Part shown: piece after piece, positions 31,254 through 40,597 of the stretch
Layout of the letters: each line of letters begins with the position of its first letter
How positions within the stretch are numbered: position 1 is the first letter of the stretch
Assembly (NCBI RefSeq): GCF_000787835.1
Contig: NZ_BBPP01000011.1
Span: 112,708-171,676, forward strand
Origin: Streptacidiphilus melanogenes
GTDB taxonomy: Bacteria > Actinomycetota > Actinomycetes > Streptomycetales > Streptomycetaceae
Direction: 5' to 3'
DNA length: 58,969 nt
Position numbers and translations under genes: made by a program
Notes under the pieces: generated by a model
What the model saw: the letters and a program-made list of their open reading frames with translations, nothing else
Database searches by the model: none
Told to the model about the DNA's origin: nothing

Positions 31254-34200
31254 TCACAGCAGGGCGGTGGCCTCCTCCGGGGAGAGGCCGCCGCCCTCGG
31301 CGTAGGCGCCGTCGTACCGTTCCCCGCCGAGCAGGGCCCGCACCTCCGCCTCGGCCGCGGTCCGCCAGCGCCGCTCCGTGGGCGCCCGCACGTGCCCGTC
31401 CGGCAGCGACGCGTCCGCCGCGCCGACGAGCCGGGCGGCCCGCAGCGCGCCGGCCTCGTCGCCGCGCTGGGTGAGGGCACGGGCCGCGGTGAGCAGATGC
31501 TGCGCCCGCAGATGCGGCATGATCACTGAGACCAGCGGGTCGTCGCCGAGGTCGAGGGCGCGCGCCACCTGCTCCAGGGCGGCCTCGGTGCGCCGGTCCA
31601 GGACGTCGATCATCGCCTCCATCCCCGCGAGCACGCCGTGGACGAACGGGACGTCGTTCGAGGTGGCGTCCGTGCGCAACAGGGTGAGCTGCTCGCGGGC
31701 CTGGGCGGTACGGCCGGTCTCGCCGAGCCGCAGGACCAGGAACATCCTGGCCGCAGGCCGCGCCTCGTTCGCCAGCCGGCGCGACGACTCCAGGGTCTCC
31801 CACAGCATCCGCTCGCCGCGCTCCCCCTCGCCCTGCTCGATCAGCACCTGCCCGAGCCGCACCTGAAGGATCGTCACCTGGGTGTGGGCGCCCATCTCCT
31901 CGGCGAGCTCGCGGGCGCGGGTGTAGTCGGCCGTGGCCTCGACGTAGCGGCCGAGCTTCTCGTGCGCCTCCCCACGGGCCGATAGCGACTCGGCGACACC
32001 CCACTCGTCGCCGAGCCGGGTGAAGATCCCCATCGCCTCGTCGGCGTCCGCGAGCGCCTGCTGCGCCCACTCGCTGCGGTTGGCCAGGAGGTTGGCGCGC
32101 AGCTGGAGGACCAGGGCGAGCTCCCAGTCGTAGCCGAGTTCGCGGCAGGTGCGCGCGGTGACGTCGGTGAGCTCGTGGAGCCGGTCCGGGTTGCCGGACA
32201 TCAGCACCGCGAAGTACCACACGTTTCCGGGCGGGCGGCAGGCCTGCGGCAGGTCGGCGCGGTAGGTGTCGATGATGGCGCGCAGCCGGGCCCGGCCCTC
32301 CTCCGACTGCCACCACTCCGTCTCGGTGTCCAGGTACGCCAGCCGGTGCAGCTGGACCTGCCGACGGGCCTCGTCGAGCAGGTCCCCGCTCAGCGGGGGC
32401 GGGACGTCCGTGCAGCGCTCGAAGAGCGGCGGCGCGGGGCGCACGGGCCCGGCGAAGGGGTCGGGGCCGAGCGCGGAGGCCGCCTCCGCCCACGCGCGGG
32501 CGTCGGCGCGCAGGTCGCGCATCTGCCAGAACCAGCTCAGCGACAGCACGAGGCTGATCGCCTCCTGCTCGTCACGGGCGTCGACGGCGCGGCGCAGCGC
32601 GGTGCGCAGGTTCTCGTAGTCGCGCTCGAGCCGGGCGACCGCGGCGCGCTGGCCGTGCCCGCGCAGCAACGGATCGGTGGTGCGGGCGAGTTCGCGGTAG
32701 TAGGTGAGGTGCGCGCGCTCGGCCTCGGCGCGCCGGCCGCGCTCGTCGAGCCGGTCGCCGGCGTACTCGGCGACGGTCTCCAGCAACCGATAGCGCATGC
32801 CCGCGTCGCCCTCGTCGGGCCGGGCCACGACCAGGGACTTGTCGACCAGCGACGCCAGGGCGTCCAGCGCGTCCGGCCCGCACACGGCCTCGGCCGCCGC
32901 CAGATCGCAGCCGCCGCGGAAGACGGACAGCACCGAGAGCACGGCCCGCTCGGACTCATCGAGCAGGTCCCAGGACCAGTCCACGACCGCGCGGAGCGTC
33001 TGCTGCCGGGGCAGCGCGGTGCGAGCGCCGGAGGTGAGCAGCCGGAACCGGTCGTCGAGCCGGTCGGCGATCTGCCGCGGCGTGAGCATCCGCAGCCGGG
33101 CGGCCGCGAGTTCGATGGCGAGCGGCAGCCCGTCCAGGCGGCGGCAGATCTCCGCGACGGCCTCCGGGTCCTCCTCCGGGGTGAACCCCGGGCGCACCGC
33201 GCTGCCACGCTCGCCGAACAGCCGCAGCGCGAAGGGCTGCGGCAGCGGCTCAACGGGCCGCAGCAGCTCCCCCGGCACTCCGAGCGGCTCGCGGCTGGTC
33301 GCGAGGACGGTCAGCCCCGGGCAGCGGGCGAGCAGTTGCTGGGCCAGCTCGGCGGCCGCGTCGATCACGTGCTCGCAGTTGTCCAGGATGAGCAGCATGC
33401 GCCGGTCGGCGCAGTGCTCGACGAGCCGCGCGAGCGGGTCGTCGCCGTGCCGCTCGGAGACGGCGCGCAGCTCCTCAGCGCCCGCGCCGTGGAGCACCGT
33501 CTCCCGGACACCGAGCGCGCTGACCACGGCCTCCGGCACGGCGCGTGGGTCGCGCACGGGAGCCAGCTCGGCGAGCCACACGCCGTCCCGCGCGCCCTCG
33601 CTCCCGGCCAGCCCCTCGGCGGCCTCCTGCGACAGCCGCGTCTTGCCCGCCCCGCCGGGCCCGAGCAACGTGACCAGCCGCACCCGCCCCAGATCCGCCC
33701 GGATCGCCTCGATGTCGGCCCCACGCCCGACGAACGAGGTGAGCCGCGCCCGCAGATTCCCCGGCTTCCGGGCCAGCCCGGCGGCGATCCCCGCGCCGGA
33801 AACGTCCGCTGCTGGGGGTGCGGGGGCGGGACCCGGCGCGTACCCAGAACCCGGAGCGGGTGCGGGGCCGTGCGTCCCCTCAGAACCGGGCGCAGGCGCG
33901 GCCCCGGAACTGGGCGCGAGTTCAATGCCGTCCGCCGTGCCGGGCGCCGTCCCGGCACCAGGCGTGAGCGGTGAACCAGGCACGGCCGCAGACCCAGTGC
34001 CCTGGGCGGGCGCGAAGCGCGGCGCGGACGCGGTGCCTGGCGCGGGGGTGGAGCCCGGCATCGGCGCAATGCCGGGGGCCATGCCTGGCGCGGGGCTCGG
34101 GGTGGGGTCGACCGGGGAGAGCATCTGGGCGTGCAGGGCGCGGAGCGCGGCGCTCGGGTCGGCGCCCAGGCGGTCGGCGAGGGTGCGGCGGACGTCCTCG

Positions 34201-34838
34201 TACGCGGCGAGCGCCTCCGCCGTGCGGCCCGCGTCGCGCAACGCGCGCAGACGCTGCGCCTGGAACGGCTCGTCCAGGGGGGACGCGTCGCACAGAGCGG
34301 TCAGCTCCGGCAGCACCGCCTCCGCGCGGCCGAGCGCGAGCAGCGCTTCGAAGCGGGCCCGGCGCGCGTCCGTGTGCCGGACCTCCCAGCGGCGAGCCTC
34401 CGCCTCACGGTCGGGCAGGTCGGCCAGCGCGGGCTCCTGCCACAGGGCGAGGGACTCGTCCAGCAGGGCAGCGGCCCTCGCGGGGTCGCCCTGGGCGAGG
34501 GCCCTGGCCCCGTCCGCGGCGAGGCGGTCGAAACGGAAGAGGTCGACGTCCTCGGGGACGGCGGCAAGCCGGTACCCGCTGTCGACCGAGACGATCGCGC
34601 CCGGCCCGAGAGCCCGGCGCAGCCGCGTCACCAGGGCCTGCAGCGCACCGTGGGCCTCGGCGGGCGGCTGCGCGCCCCACACCTCGTCGACGAGCACGGC
34701 TACGGGCACGCCACGCGGCGCCCGCAGGGCGAGCACGGTGAGCAGGGCACGAAGTCGCGCCCCGCCGACGGGGAGGGGCGTGCCGTCGTCGCGGACGGCC
34801 TGGGTGGTGCCGAGGATGCGGTAGCGCACGGGCCCCAT
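31254..34838 (-). CDS. AfsR-like SARP regulator with BTAD, NB-ARC and TPR domains
   Basis: A 1194-residue regulator from ATG 34838 (MGPVRYRILGTT, CAGGGACA upstream). Residues 1-95 form an OmpR-type winged helix (PVGGARLRALLTVLALRAPRG...WGAQPPAEAHGALQALVTRLRRALG). Residues about 100-245 form the bacterial transcriptional activation domain. Residues about 250-350 form a Pro/Gly/Ala low-complexity linker. An NB-ARC ATPase follows with P-loop LLGPGGAGKTRL (Lys399) and LLILDNCEHVIDA, then TPR-like helices to the C-terminus. Such proteins bind tandem heptamer repeats with 11-bp periodicity. Sites of that type lie upstream of the adjacent exporter (29236-29308) and of this gene itself (34903-34957). 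It is convergent with the exporter operon, 72 nt away. Confidence 0.93.
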   Translation of the reverse strand: MGPVRYRILGTTQAVRDDGTPLPVGGARLRALLTVLALRAPRGVPVAVLVDEVWGAQPPAEAHGALQALVTRLRRALGPGAIVSVDSGYRLAAVPEDVDLFRFDRLAADGARALAQGDPARAAALLDESLALWQEPALADLPDREAEARRWEVRHTDARRARFEALLALGRAEAVLPELTALCDASPLDEPFQAQRLRALRDAGRTAEALAAYEDVRRTLADRLGADPSAALRALHAQMLSPVDPTPSPAPGMAPGIAPMPGSTPAPGTASAPRFAPAQGTGSAAVPGSPLTPGAGTAPGTADGIELAPSSGAAPAPGSEGTHGPAPAPGSGYAPGPAPAPPAADVSGAGIAAGLARKPGNLRARLTSFVGRGADIEAIRADLGRVRLVTLLGPGGAGKTRLSQEAAEGLAGSEGARDGVWLAELAPVRDPRAVPEAVVSALGVRETVLHGAGAEELRAVSERHGDDPLARLVEHCADRRMLLILDNCEHVIDAAAELAQQLLARCPGLTVLATSREPLGVPGELLRPVEPLPQPFALRLFGERGSAVRPGFTPEEDPEAVAEICRRLDGLPLAIELAAARLRMLTPRQIADRLDDRFRLLTSGARTALPRQQTLRAVVDWSWDLLDESERAVLSVLSVFRGGCDLAAAEAVCGPDALDALASLVDKSLVVARPDEGDAGMRYRLLETVAEYAGDRLDERGRRAEAERAHLTYYRELARTTDPLLRGHGQRAAVARLERDYENLRTALRRAVDARDEQEAISLVLSLSWFWQMRDLRADARAWAEAASALGPDPFAGPVRPAPPLFERCTDVPPPLSGDLLDEARRQVQLHRLAYLDTETEWWQSEEGRARLRAIIDTYRADLPQACRPPGNVWYFAVLMSGNPDRLHELTDVTARTCRELGYDWELALVLQLRANLLANRSEWAQQALADADEAMGIFTRLGDEWGVAESLSARGEAHEKLGRYVEATADYTRARELAEEMGAHTQVTILQVRLGQVLIEQGEGERGERMLWETLESSRRLANEARPAARMFLVLRLGETGRTAQAREQLTLLRTDATSNDVPFVHGVLAGMEAMIDVLDRRTEAALEQVARALDLGDDPLVSVIMPHLRAQHLLTAARALTQRGDEAGALRAARLVGAADASLPDGHVRAPTERRWRTAAEAEVRALLGGERYDGAYAEGGGLSPEEATALL

Positions 34839-34902
34839 TGTCCCTGCTGCCCGAGGGGTGCCCCCGGGCGGGATGCGATCTTGCGACACCGCACCTGCCG
34901 CC

Positions 34903-34957
34903 CCGTCAGAACGCCGTCGGAACGCCGTCAGAGCGCCGTCAGAGCGCCGTCAGGACG
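34903..34957. promoter_or_regulatory. Five tandem 11-bp repeats upstream of the SARP gene
   Basis: GTC(A/G)G begins at 34905, 34916, 34927, 34938 and 34949, each exactly 11 bp apart, with consensus GTCAGARCGCC. The array is 65-120 bp upstream of the regulator start (34838, reverse strand) and resembles the GTCAGCG boxes before the exporter. The 11-bp unit is not a multiple of three, which argues against coding DNA. A 12-bp direct repeat (TCGCCGCGGAAC twice) follows near 34970-34995. Autoregulation by the SARP protein is the simplest reading. Confidence 0.7.
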
Positions 34958-35239
34958 CGACGCGGATTCGCCGCGGAACTCGCCGCGGAACTCGGCGTCG
35001 AACCGAGCGCGGCTCGGGCCGCCGTCGACCGTGGGCCGACCGGGGCAAAGGAGCGTCGCACGGCCGCAGGTCGGACGCGATCGTGAAGCGCTGCTGTGAC
35101 GCCTGTTAAGAATTCCTCGATGGACCGCACCCCCTCCCACCAGGCACATTGGCGTTGCCCGGACCGGAACGCACCGTCGCGGGCCGTGCCGCGCCTCCCC
35201 ACGCGGCCCCGTCTCCGCTACGCCTCAGGAGTCGCAGCT
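34958..35239. other. Divergent intergenic region, SARP regulator / tdh
   Basis: No gene is supported here; open frames are shadows. With the tandem repeats it makes a 401-bp gap (34839-35239). It includes short GC-rich direct repeats, a GTTAAGAATTCC AT-rich patch near 35104-35115 that could be part of a promoter for the tdh operon, and the AGGAG site of tdh. Confidence 0.5.
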
Positions 35240-36271
35240 GTGAAGGCACTGGTCAAGAAGCACGCCGAGCCCGGCCTCTGGCTGACCGACGTCCCCGAGC
35301 CGGAGATCGGCCACGGCGACGTGCTGATCAAGGTGCTGCGCACCGGCATCTGCGGCACCGACCTGCACATCCGTAAGTGGGACGGCTGGGCCCAGCAGAC
35401 CATCCGCACCCCGATGACCATCGGTCACGAGTTCGTCGGCGAGGTCGCCGCGATCGGCTCGGCGGTCGCCGACATCGCGGTGGGCGACCTGGTCAGCGGC
35501 GAGGGGCACCTGGTCTGCGGCAAGTGCCGCAACTGCCTGGCGGGCCGCCGCCACCTCTGCCGCAACACCGTGGGCCTGGGCGTCAACCGGGACGGCGCCT
35601 TCGCCGAGTACGTCGCGCTGCCGGCCTCGAACGTCTGGGTGCACCGGGTGCCGGTCGACCTGGACGTGGCCGCGATCTTCGACCCGTTCGGCAACGCCGT
35701 CCACACCGCGCTCTCCTTCCCGCTGGTCGGCGAGGACGTGCTGGTCACCGGGGCCGGTCCGATCGGCATCATGGCCGCCGCGGTGGCCAAGCACGCCGGC
35801 GCACGAAACGTGATGATCACCGACGTCAGCGCGTACCGCCTGGACCTGGCCCGCCAGGTCGGCGCCTCGCTGGCGCTGGACGTCTCGGAGCACACGATCG
35901 AGGAGGGCCAGCAGAAGCTCGGCCTGCGTGAGGGCTTCGACGTCGGCCTGGAGATGTCCGGCCGTCCCGAGGCGCTGCGCGACATGATCGCCAACATGAC
36001 GCACGGCGGGAAGATCGCGATGCTCGGCCTCCCGGCCGAGGAGTTCCCGATCGACTGGGCCAAGGTGGTCACCTCGATGATCACCATCAAGGGCATCTAC
36101 GGCCGTGAGATGTTCGAGACCTGGTACGCGATGTCGGTGCTGCTCGAGGGCGGGCTCGACCTGACCCCGGTGATCACCGGCCGGTACGCCGCGAAGGACT
36201 TCGACGCCGCGTTCGACGAGGCGGCCGCCGGCCGCTGCGGCAAGATCATCCTCGACTGGTCCACCGTCTGA
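35240..36271 (+). CDS. tdh: L-threonine 3-dehydrogenase
   Basis: A 343-residue zinc-dependent dehydrogenase from GTG 35240 with TCAGGAG upstream. It has [25 protein letters not shown], the four-Cys structural zinc loop ([15 protein letters not shown]) and [18 protein letters not shown] for NAD. The combination with [16 protein letters not shown] is specific to threonine dehydrogenase. It oxidises L-threonine to 2-amino-3-ketobutyrate with NAD+. The product is unstable and is passed to the next gene's enzyme, 52 nt downstream, completing cytoplasmic conversion of threonine to glycine and acetyl-CoA. Confidence 0.97.
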   Translation: MKALVKKHAEPGLWLTDVPEPEIGHGDVLIKVLRTGICGTDLHIRKWDGWAQQTIRTPMTIGHEFVGEVAAIGSAVADIAVGDLVSGEGHLVCGKCRNCLAGRRHLCRNTVGLGVNRDGAFAEYVALPASNVWVHRVPVDLDVAAIFDPFGNAVHTALSFPLVGEDVLVTGAGPIGIMAAAVAKHAGARNVMITDVSAYRLDLARQVGASLALDVSEHTIEEGQQKLGLREGFDVGLEMSGRPEALRDMIANMTHGGKIAMLGLPAEEFPIDWAKVVTSMITIKGIYGREMFETWYAMSVLLEGGLDLTPVITGRYAAKDFDAAFDEAAAGRCGKIILDWSTV

Positions 36272-36323
36272 GACCCGCAGACCACCCGCTGACGTCCACC
36301 GTCCGACACGCTTGAGGAGAGCC

Positions 36324-37517
36324 GTGTTCAACTCCGTCCGCCAGGACATCCAGAGCACCCTTGCCGAGATCACCGAGGCGGGGCTGTTCAAGCCCGAGCG
36401 GGTGATCGGCAGCCCGCAGAGCGCCGCCGTCACGGTCACCGGCGGCGGCCAGGCCGGTGAGGTGCTGAACTTCTGCGCCAACAACTACCTGGGCCTGGCC
36501 GACCACCCCGAGGTGGTCACGGCCGCCAAGGAGGCGCTGGACCGCTGGGGCTACGGCATGGCCTCGGTCCGCTTCATCTGCGGCACCCAGGACGTGCACA
36601 AGGAGCTCGAGGCGCGGCTGTCCGCGTTCCTCGGGCAGGAGGACACGATCCTCTACTCCTCCTGCTTCGACGCCAACGGCGGCGTCTTCGAGACCCTGCT
36701 GGACGAGCGCGACGCGGTCATCTCCGACGCGCTCAACCACGCGAGCATCATCGACGGGATCCGGCTCAGCAAGGCCCGTCGCCTGCGCTACGCGAACCGC
36801 GACCTGACCGAGCTGGAGACGCGGCTCAAGGAGAGCCAGGACGCCCGCCGCCGCCTGATCGTCACCGACGGCGTCTTCTCGATGGACGGCTACGTCGCCC
36901 CGCTGCGCGAGATCTGCGACCTGGCGGACCGCTACGACGCGATGGTCATGGTCGACGACTCGCACGCGGTCGGCTTCGTCGGCCCCGGCGGCCGCGGCAC
37001 CCCCGAGCTGCACGGCGTCATGGACCGGGTCGACATCATCACCGGCACCCTGGGCAAGGCGCTGGGCGGCGCCTCCGGCGGCTACGTCGCGGCCCGCGCC
37101 GAGATCGTGGCGCTGCTGCGCCAGCGCTCCCGCCCGTACCTGTTCTCCAACTCGCTCGCCCCGGTGATCGCCGCCGCGTCGCTGAAGGTGCTCGACCTGC
37201 TGGAGACCTCGCACGAGCTGCGCGAGCAGCTGCGCGCCAACACCGCGCTGTTCCGCACGAAGATGACCGAGGTCGGCTTCGACGTGCTGCCCGGCGACCA
37301 CCCGATCGCCCCGGTGATGGTCGGCGACGCGGCCAAGGCCGGCCGCCTCGCCGAGCTGCTGCTGGAGCGCGGCGTCTACGTCATCGGCTTCTCCTACCCG
37401 GTGGTCCCGCACGGCCAGGCCCGGATCCGGGTCCAGCTGTCCGCCGCCCACTCCACCGAGGACGTCGAGCGCGTCGTGGCCGCCTTCGTCGCCGCCCGGG
37501 AGGAACTGGAGGCCTGA
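36324..37517 (+). CDS. kbl: Glycine C-acetyltransferase (2-amino-3-ketobutyrate CoA ligase)
   Basis: A 397-residue PLP enzyme from GTG 36324, chosen for GAGGAGAGCC immediately upstream. It shows [63 protein letters not shown], and the PLP lysine in [16 protein letters not shown]. These define the alpha-oxoamine synthase family and its Kbl branch. It cleaves 2-amino-3-ketobutyrate with CoA to glycine and acetyl-CoA, directly after tdh in the same operon. A LysR gene follows 195 nt downstream and could regulate it. Confidence 0.97.
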   Translation: MFNSVRQDIQSTLAEITEAGLFKPERVIGSPQSAAVTVTGGGQAGEVLNFCANNYLGLADHPEVVTAAKEALDRWGYGMASVRFICGTQDVHKELEARLSAFLGQEDTILYSSCFDANGGVFETLLDERDAVISDALNHASIIDGIRLSKARRLRYANRDLTELETRLKESQDARRRLIVTDGVFSMDGYVAPLREICDLADRYDAMVMVDDSHAVGFVGPGGRGTPELHGVMDRVDIITGTLGKALGGASGGYVAARAEIVALLRQRSRPYLFSNSLAPVIAAASLKVLDLLETSHELREQLRANTALFRTKMTEVGFDVLPGDHPIAPVMVGDAAKAGRLAELLLERGVYVIGFSYPVVPHGQARIRVQLSAAHSTEDVERVVAAFVAAREELEA

Positions 37518-37712
37518 CGGCCGGGCGCTCCCGCCCGCCGACCTCGCGCCCGCCGAGTCCGTCGCACCTGGTCCGCGCTGCCCGGTCTTCGGCCGGGGGT
37601 TGCCGTGGGCCCGCCACGGCTGAGCGGGCCTGGACCGGCTGCTGGGAGCGTCGGCTCTGCCGGGCATCGGCTACCGCGTCGGCCACCCGCTCTCCGCTGG
37701 CAGAATGGATGG

Positions 37713-38624
37713 GTGATCGACGCGAGACGCCTGCGGACCCTGCGCGCCGTGGCGGACCACCGGACGGTGACCGCCGCGGCGGCTGCGCTCTACCTCACCC
37801 CGTCGGCCGTCTCCCAGCAGCTGGCGGCGCTGGAGCAGGAGACCGGGCACGCGCTGCTCACCCGGGACGGCCGCGGGGTGCGGCTGACCGCCGCGGGTGA
37901 GATCCTCATCGGCCATGCCGACGCCGTGCTGGCCCAGCTGGAGCGCGCCGAGGCGGACCTCGCGGCGTACGCGAGCGGCGCCCGCGGCACGGTGACGGTC
38001 GCGTCCTTCGCCACCGGCATCGCGCTGGTGCTGGCCCCGGCGATCGGCGCGCTGGCCGCCAGTGCCCCGGGAATCCGGCTCAAGGTCCTGGACGCCGAGG
38101 GCGACGCCAGCCTGCCGATGGTCCTGGACGGGCAGGCCGACCTCGCGGTGGCCGTCGAGTACCGCGGCGCACCGCGCGCCGACGACGGCCGCCTGGCCCG
38201 CTTCCCGCTCTACGCGGAGCCCTTCGAGGCGGTGCTGCCGCTCGACCACCCCCTCGCGGCGGGCCCTGGGCCGGTCGCGATGGCCGACCTCGCCACCGAG
38301 ACCTGGATCGGCCCCTACCCCGGCAACCCCTGCCACGACGTCGTCCTGCTCGCCTGCGAACAGGCCGGCTTCACCCCTCGTCTGGTGCACTCCTCGGACG
38401 ACTTCAGCGCGGTGGTCGCCCTCGCCTCGGCCGGCGCCGGCGTCGCCCTGGTCCCCCGCTCGGCGCTGCGCGGCACCGACCTCTCCCGCGTCACGGTCCG
38501 CGCGGTCGACAGCGCGGCCGCCACCCGCCGCGTCTTCGCCGCCATCCGCGGCGGCGCCGAACACCACCCCCTGATCCATCCGGTCCTCGCCGCCCTGGAG
38601 ACCACGGCGGCGACCCTCGCCTGA
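37713..38624 (+). CDS. LysR-family transcriptional regulator
   Basis: A 303-residue regulator from GTG 37713. The N-terminal winged helix is LRTLRAVADHRTVTAAAAALYLTPSAVSQQLAALEQETGHALLTRDGRGVRLT, and the C-terminal part is a two-lobed effector domain (FATGIALVLAPAIGAL...ALVPRSALRG). LysR proteins activate or repress nearby genes on binding a small ligand. It follows tdh-kbl on the same strand rather than being divergent, so control of threonine degradation is plausible but not shown. No T-N11-A site was identified with confidence. Confidence 0.92.
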   Translation: MIDARRLRTLRAVADHRTVTAAAAALYLTPSAVSQQLAALEQETGHALLTRDGRGVRLTAAGEILIGHADAVLAQLERAEADLAAYASGARGTVTVASFATGIALVLAPAIGALAASAPGIRLKVLDAEGDASLPMVLDGQADLAVAVEYRGAPRADDGRLARFPLYAEPFEAVLPLDHPLAAGPGPVAMADLATETWIGPYPGNPCHDVVLLACEQAGFTPRLVHSSDDFSAVVALASAGAGVALVPRSALRGTDLSRVTVRAVDSAAATRRVFAAIRGGAEHHPLIHPVLAALETTAATLA

Positions 38625-38837
38625 CGGCCGGTCCTCACGCCCGGGCGACCCCAGCGGAACCCTCCCCTGCGCGGGCCGATTCGTCGCAGGTCGACGGGGT
38701 AGTCGCGGGATGCGGGCTCCCCGACCTCGCGGCTCGGAGCGTCCGTGTCGCGGGGCCCGAGCTCCCCCCTCCCGGGCCCCGCGGCCCCGTCCCGAGGGGC
38801 GTACCGCAGTGCCGGAGCACTCCCGGAGCCCGTACAA

Positions 38838-38851
38838 TTTTGGCTCCGAAC
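38838..38851. promoter_or_regulatory. Copy 1 of 14-bp catabolic-island motif, at marR start
   Basis: TTTTGGCTCCGAAC; read on the reverse strand it is GTTCGGAGCCAAAA. It ends 1 nt before the ATG of the MarR gene at 38853, a position well suited to autorepression. It matches the consensus GTTTGRAGCCAAAC at 11 of 14 positions. Confidence 0.55.
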
Positions 38852-38852
38852 G

Positions 38853-39443
38853 ATGGGAGTGTGGCGGGTGCCTTCGGAGCGTTCCCTCAGCGAGGCCGAG
38901 AAGCTGGCCGAGGCCAGGCTCGGCGGGATACCGCTGCGGCGTGAGCAGATGGCCGTCGTCGCGAACATCTACCGGGCCGCGTCCGCGGTGCGGCAGCACC
39001 TGGAGAACTCCGTGCTGCGCGAGGCCGACCTGACCTGGACGGCCTTCGTGGTGCTCTGGGTGATCTGGATCTGGGGCGAGTCGGAGACCCGGAACGTCGC
39101 CGAGGAGGCGGGCATCTCCAAGGGCACGCTCACCGGCGTGGCCCGCACCCTGGAGTCCCGCGGCCTCATCTCCCGCGCGGGCCACCCCAGTGACGGCAGG
39201 CTCGTGCTGCTGGACCTGACGCCGCAGGGCCGCGCCCTGATGGAGCGGGTCTTCCCGGCGTTCAACGAGGAGGAGGCTTTCGTCACCAGCCGCCTCAGCG
39301 ACGAGGAGTGCCGCCGGACGGCCGACGGCCTGCGCGAGGTCGTCCTCCAGGTCGAACAGCACGGTGAGGAACGCCGGTTGACTCTTCTCGACGGCCAGAC
39401 CCCCGCCCCGCGCCGCAGCGGCCGCCGCCCGAAGCGCGCCTGA
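38853..39443 (+). CDS. MarR-family regulator of the catabolic island
   Basis: A 196-residue winged-helix regulator. ATG 38853 is used; GTG 38868 (VPSERSLSEAE) has a better purine-rich stretch upstream and is an alternative. The core is LTWTAFVVLWVIWIWGESETRNVAEEAGISKGTLTGVARTLESRGLISRAGHPSDGRLVLLDLTPQGRALM, with the wing containing DGR as in MarR/HpcR types. MarR proteins often repress aromatic-acid catabolic genes until a phenolic ligand binds. A 14-bp inverted motif touching its start recurs at the other promoters of the island, so it is the best candidate regulator for all of them. Confidence 0.9.
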   Translation: MGVWRVPSERSLSEAEKLAEARLGGIPLRREQMAVVANIYRAASAVRQHLENSVLREADLTWTAFVVLWVIWIWGESETRNVAEEAGISKGTLTGVARTLESRGLISRAGHPSDGRLVLLDLTPQGRALMERVFPAFNEEEAFVTSRLSDEECRRTADGLREVVLQVEQHGEERRLTLLDGQTPAPRRSGRRPKRA

Positions 39444-39468
39444 CGCCACTTTCCGGGATAGGAGCGCA

Positions 39469-39870
39469 GTGACCGACGTCCTGCTCGTGAGGTACCAGCG
39501 GACCACCCCCAACCTCCGCGGCCACCACCCCGGCGTCTTCGCCATGGTCAACGGACTCGCCCACGCGGGCCGCCTCACCGAGGAGCAGTACCGGTTCTGG
39601 CGAGAGGGCAACGCCTGGTTCGAAGCGGCCTACACCGACCCGTCGACGGTGGACCCCCAGGTGTACGACCGCGAGCTCCACCCGGGCGCGGCCTCGTGGT
39701 TCAAAGCCACCGCCGTGGAACTGATCGAGCGAGCCGGCGGCTACCTCGCCATCCTGGACGCCCACGGCGTCGCCTACGAACGCGTCGAGTCCACCGCCCC
39801 CGGCAGGATCGTCTACGAGGACGAGCACCAGGTCGTGGTGACGCCATGGACGGACGCTGTCGGCTCCTAG
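39469..39870 (+). CDS. Hypothetical protein
   Basis: A 133-residue soluble protein from GTG 39469, with ATAGGAGCGCA upstream and 25 nt after the MarR gene, so probably co-transcribed. It contains RGHHPGVFAMVNGLAHAGRLTEEQYRFWREGNAWFEAAYTDPS and SWFKATAVELIERAGGYLAILDAHGVAYERVES. Aromatic residues are frequent and no membrane segment is present. Similar small proteins occur in Streptomyces, but I do not know a function. It may be unrelated to the island. It is convergent with the PuuD-like gene with 4 nt between stops. Confidence 0.7.
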   Translation: MTDVLLVRYQRTTPNLRGHHPGVFAMVNGLAHAGRLTEEQYRFWREGNAWFEAAYTDPSTVDPQVYDRELHPGAASWFKATAVELIERAGGYLAILDAHGVAYERVESTAPGRIVYEDEHQVVVTPWTDAVGS

Positions 39871-39874
39871 CGGG

Positions 39875-40597
39875 CTAGGCGCTTCGGACCAGGGCGTCGA
39901 ACAGCCTTTGCTGGGAGGGGTCTTCGGCTGCGGTGTCCTCGGGGTGCCACTGGACCGCGAGGAACCAACCGGCCGGGTCCCGCAGTTCGAGGGCCTCGAT
40001 GGTGCCGTCCGCGGCACGGGCGGTGACGGTGAGGCCGGAGCCGGGGCGGTCCACGCACTGGTGGTGGTAGCAGGAGCCGTCCAGCTTGTCCGCGCCGACC
40101 GCGTCGGCGACGCCCGAGCCGGCGTCGAGGGCGATCGGGTGGACCAGGTGGCGGTGGTCGCGGCCGGGGCCGCCCATGTCCTGGTGGAGCGTGCCACCGA
40201 GGACGGTGTTGACGACCTGCAGTCCGCGGCAGATCGCCAGCATCGGCATGCCCGCGTCGAGGGCGTAGCGGGCGACGGCGAGGTCGAAGCCGTCCTGCTC
40301 GTCGTCGACGTCGTAGACGCTCGCGTGGATCGAGGCGTCGCCGTAGCGGCGCGGCGCGAGGTCACCGCCGCCGGGCAGCAGCACGGCGTCGAACGCGCCG
40401 AGGCGGGCGGCGACCTCGTTGGGGTCGGCCTCGCCGCCGGGCGCGTGGGGGTGGATGGTCACCGGTTCGCCGCCGGCCCGCCAGACGGACTCGACGAGCG
40501 CGCGGGCGTTGACCTCGGCGGCCATGCGCAGCGCGGAGGTGGAGGCGGAGAACCGCGCCGGCACGGCGATCAGCGGACGGGCGAAGACGTGGTTCAC
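39875..40597 (-). CDS. Gamma-glutamyl-amine hydrolase (PuuD-like class I GATase fold)
   Basis: A 240-residue hydrolase starting at GTG 40597, which overlaps the stop of the aldehyde dehydrogenase gene by 4 nt (GTGA). The nucleophile Cys is in MLAICRGLQVVN, and the catalytic His and Glu are in VQWHPED. VLLPGGGDLAPRRYGD and LHQDMGGPGRDHRHLVHP are typical of gamma-glutamyl-GABA hydrolases. In E. coli, PuuD removes the gamma-glutamyl group from gamma-glutamyl-GABA. Here, with the GS-like ligase at 50453 and the aldehyde dehydrogenase upstream, it should release an acid from its gamma-glutamyl conjugate, though the true substrate is unknown. Confidence 0.9.
   Translation of the reverse strand: MNHVFARPLIAVPARFSASTSALRMAAEVNARALVESVWRAGGEPVTIHPHAPGGEADPNEVAARLGAFDAVLLPGGGDLAPRRYGDASIHASVYDVDDEQDGFDLAVARYALDAGMPMLAICRGLQVVNTVLGGTLHQDMGGPGRDHRHLVHPIALDAGSGVADAVGADKLDGSCYHHQCVDRPGSGLTVTARAADGTIEALELRDPAGWFLAVQWHPEDTAAEDPSQQRLFDALVRSA

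Noticed and set aside
31212-31257. Short GTCGG repeats with about 10-bp spacing between exporter and SARP gene
   Set aside because: Spacing varies (10, 11, 10, 10 bp), they lie between two convergent gene ends, and they do not share the GTCAG core; probably simple-sequence drift rather than SARP boxes.
35240-38624. tdh-kbl and LysR as part of the amine-catabolic island
   Set aside because: They lack the 14-bp island motif and encode threonine degradation, so I treat them as a separate unit.
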